Shown one piece after another: positions 62,817 to 64,000 of a stretch of 64,000 bases of DNA (position 1 is its first letter; each line of letters opens with the position of its first letter). Origin of the DNA: Amycolatopsis cihanbeyliensis (GTDB lineage: Bacteria; Actinomycetota; Actinomycetes; Mycobacteriales; Pseudonocardiaceae); contig NZ_VFML01000001.1 of the NCBI RefSeq assembly GCF_006715045.1, positions 2,820,501 to 2,884,500 on the forward strand. Reading direction: 5' to 3'. The notes beneath the pieces were generated by a model. That model had not been told where the DNA came from and made no database searches. It saw only the letters and a list, made by a program, of their open reading frames with translations. The translations under genes were made by a program, and so were the position numbers.

Positions 62817-62839
62817 ACCACGCGGCGAACCAGCGTGGT
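62817..62839 (+). terminator. Possible terminator after the alpha/beta hydrolase gene
   Basis: ACCACGC and GCGTGGT arms with a 9-nt loop, about 85 nt after the stop and 55 nt before the next gene. No T-tract. Confidence 0.35.
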
Positions 62840-62893
62840 AGGTGGTAGATGCGGCAACGCACCCTACGCTCGGTCCGATCTCCGGAGGTGGCC

Positions 62894-64000
62894 ATGACGG
62901 CCGCAGACCCCATCAGCCAGGTCGAGCAGCTCGGGCTGGACGACCCGACCAGGTACACCACGGGGTTCGAGGCGGAATGGCTGCGCTGGTCGCCCGCGGA
63001 GGCCGACGAGCACGCGAGGGACGGCGACGACCGGTACCAGCGCTACGTGGACCGCTCCTGCGACCTGACCATGCGTGGCGGCACAACCAGTGGGGTGATC
63101 TACCCGCTGGCCGTGTGCTCGCTTGCCCAGCACTACCAGTTCCGCTCGGTGGGTGGCGCCTCGGCGGGTGCGATCGCGGCGGCGGCCACCGCGGCGGCCG
63201 AGCACGGTCGGCTGGCCGCGCAGCCCACCGAGGTCCCGGAGGGCTCGGTTCGACCGGGCTTCGCCGGGCTTGCCGGGCTGATCAACTGGATGATCAGCGG
63301 GACCGGATCGGAACGCTGGCGGCTGGTGCAACTGTTCCAGCCGAACACCGCGTTGAGCCGGCTCTACCGGGTGGTGATCGCCACCATGCAGCAGCCGGCC
63401 ACCACCGGCCGCAACCGGTTCGCCTCGGTGCTCGCCGCGCTGCTGCTGGCGGTGAGCCCGCTCGCCACCGTCGCGCTGGTGCTGGTGCTCGCCGGCTGGC
63501 TGGCCGGGCCGGTCGCGCTGCCGGTGCTACTGCCGCCGCCGCGGTGGGAGGCGGTGCCACCGGTGGTAGCCCTGCTCGCCGCGGCGGCCGCGCTGATCGC
63601 CGGGGTCTGGACGATCACCCTTGCCGCGGCACGTGTCCGCAAGGCCACCCTGGTGCTGGTGATCCCGCTGGTACTCGGGATCGGGACGCTGCTGGCCGTG
63701 GCCGTCGCCGGGGACGCGGCGGTGTCCTGGTCGGCCTGGGTGACCGTGGGCGCGGCGACGGTGCTCGGGTGGTTGCTGCTGAGCGCGGCCGGGCTGACCG
63801 CGTTCGCGGTGATCTACACGAAGGCGAGCTGGCCGCTGATCGCCGAGGCACAGCGGTTCCGTTATGGACTCGTCCCCGGGGCATGGCCGTACACCGCGAC
63901 CTGGGTGGACCGGTTGGCCGGCATGCCGCGCTCCACCGGCGTGCCGCCGCTGGCGACCTGGCTCGCCGACCGTATCGACGACCTCGCCGGGTCCACATCG
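62894..64000 (+). CDS. Patatin-like phospholipase membrane protein (3' end cut by window edge)
   Basis: The open frame runs from ATG 62894 (GGAGG 5 nt upstream) through the window end, 369 codons with no stop. The patatin oxyanion motif is RGGTTSG near residue 62, and the nucleophile is in GGASAGAIAAA. A block of hydrophobic helices follows (about residues 180-325), so the lipase appears fused to or interrupted by a membrane region. The catalytic Asp lies beyond the visible part. Probably a large protein; its function is not known. Confidence 0.8.
   Translation, partial: MTAADPISQVEQLGLDDPTRYTTGFEAEWLRWSPAEADEHARDGDDRYQRYVDRSCDLTMRGGTTSGVIYPLAVCSLAQHYQFRSVGGASAGAIAAAATAAAEHGRLAAQPTEVPEGSVRPGFAGLAGLINWMISGTGSERWRLVQLFQPNTALSRLYRVVIATMQQPATTGRNRFASVLAALLLAVSPLATVALVLVLAGWLAGPVALPVLLPPPRWEAVPPVVALLAAAAALIAGVWTITLAAARVRKATLVLVIPLVLGIGTLLAVAVAGDAAVSWSAWVTVGAATVLGWLLLSAAGLTAFAVIYTKASWPLIAEAQRFRYGLVPGAWPYTATWVDRLAGMPRSTGVPPLATWLADRIDDLAGSTS

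Overview
The window is high-GC actinobacterial DNA. SARP regulators with NB-ARC and TPR domains, ECF sigma factors with SnoaL tails, a mycothiol-type TIGR03086 protein, an F420/PPOX-type protein, an SOS-linked 13E12/DUF222 remnant and frequent GTG/TTG starts all point to Pseudonocardiaceae (an Amycolatopsis-like organism). That placement is inference. No tRNA, rRNA or CRISPR array was seen.

Left flank (1-9942). A rifampin phosphotransferase gene (rph), cut by the window edge, has an inverted repeat upstream that matches the rifamycin-associated element. It is followed by a secreted alpha/beta hydrolase, a minimal M4-type metalloprotease, a divergent dgdR/dgdA pair (dialkylglycine decarboxylase), a dihydrofolate reductase-like protein, and an ECF41 sigma factor divergent from a carboxymuconolactone decarboxylase-like protein. 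The spacer of that last pair carries two ECF41-type promoters facing away from each other.

Biosynthetic gene cluster (about 10.1-30.8 kb). A SARP regulator, a P450 and an LUD-domain protein read rightward. A tightly coupled 16-gene operon reads leftward from 30576 to 16058, mostly with ATGA-type overlaps. It encodes a sugar phosphate cyclase of the C7-cyclitol type, three small cupins, a zinc alcohol dehydrogenase, a bicupin, an SDR, a VOC protein (CetB-like epimerase candidate), a UbiA prenyltransferase, a Pyr4/PaxB-like membrane terpene cyclase, an FAD monooxygenase, a complete Dpp/Opp-type ABC importer and a Xi-class glutathionyl-hydroquinone reductase-like protein. Cyclase chemistry plus the prenyltransferase/epoxidase/membrane-cyclase triad predicts a cyclitol-derived meroterpenoid, which I do not recognise as a known pathway. 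An IdeR/DmdR-like iron box lies upstream of the operon, so iron control, and perhaps a metal-binding product taken up by the importer, are plausible.

Middle (31-39.6 kb). After a Nudix gene comes a short unit with a structured leader and an 18-codon hydrophobic peptide. Next is a five-gene leftward operon: a TIR protein with a degenerate nucleotide-cyclase-like domain, a P-loop/HEAT NTPase, an SPFH protein, a membrane protein and an actinobacterial protein of unknown function. The C-terminus of the TIR protein and the N-terminus of the NTPase share a short RHIM-like motif, as expected for amyloid-type effector/sensor pairing. Decayed kinase and DUF4407 genes sit divergently beside it.

Right side (39.6-64 kb). 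These are mostly ordinary accessory genes: SRPBCC/ArsR, PAP2, methyltransferases, TetR/VOC, an EamA transporter, a SigG-type ECF factor, DUF899, PPOX, a second SARP-NB-ARC-TPR regulator, a 21-bp minisatellite, the 13E12 pseudogene with a LexA-like box, prfC, TetR/MFS, MerR, ankyrin repeats, PhzF, a fatty acid desaturase, a MocR regulator with a divergent alpha/beta hydrolase, and a patatin-like membrane protein cut by the window end.

A leader-like structured element occurs three times (about 10131, 15153 and 31961), with base-pair covariation between copies. It is one of the most interesting unexplained signals here.
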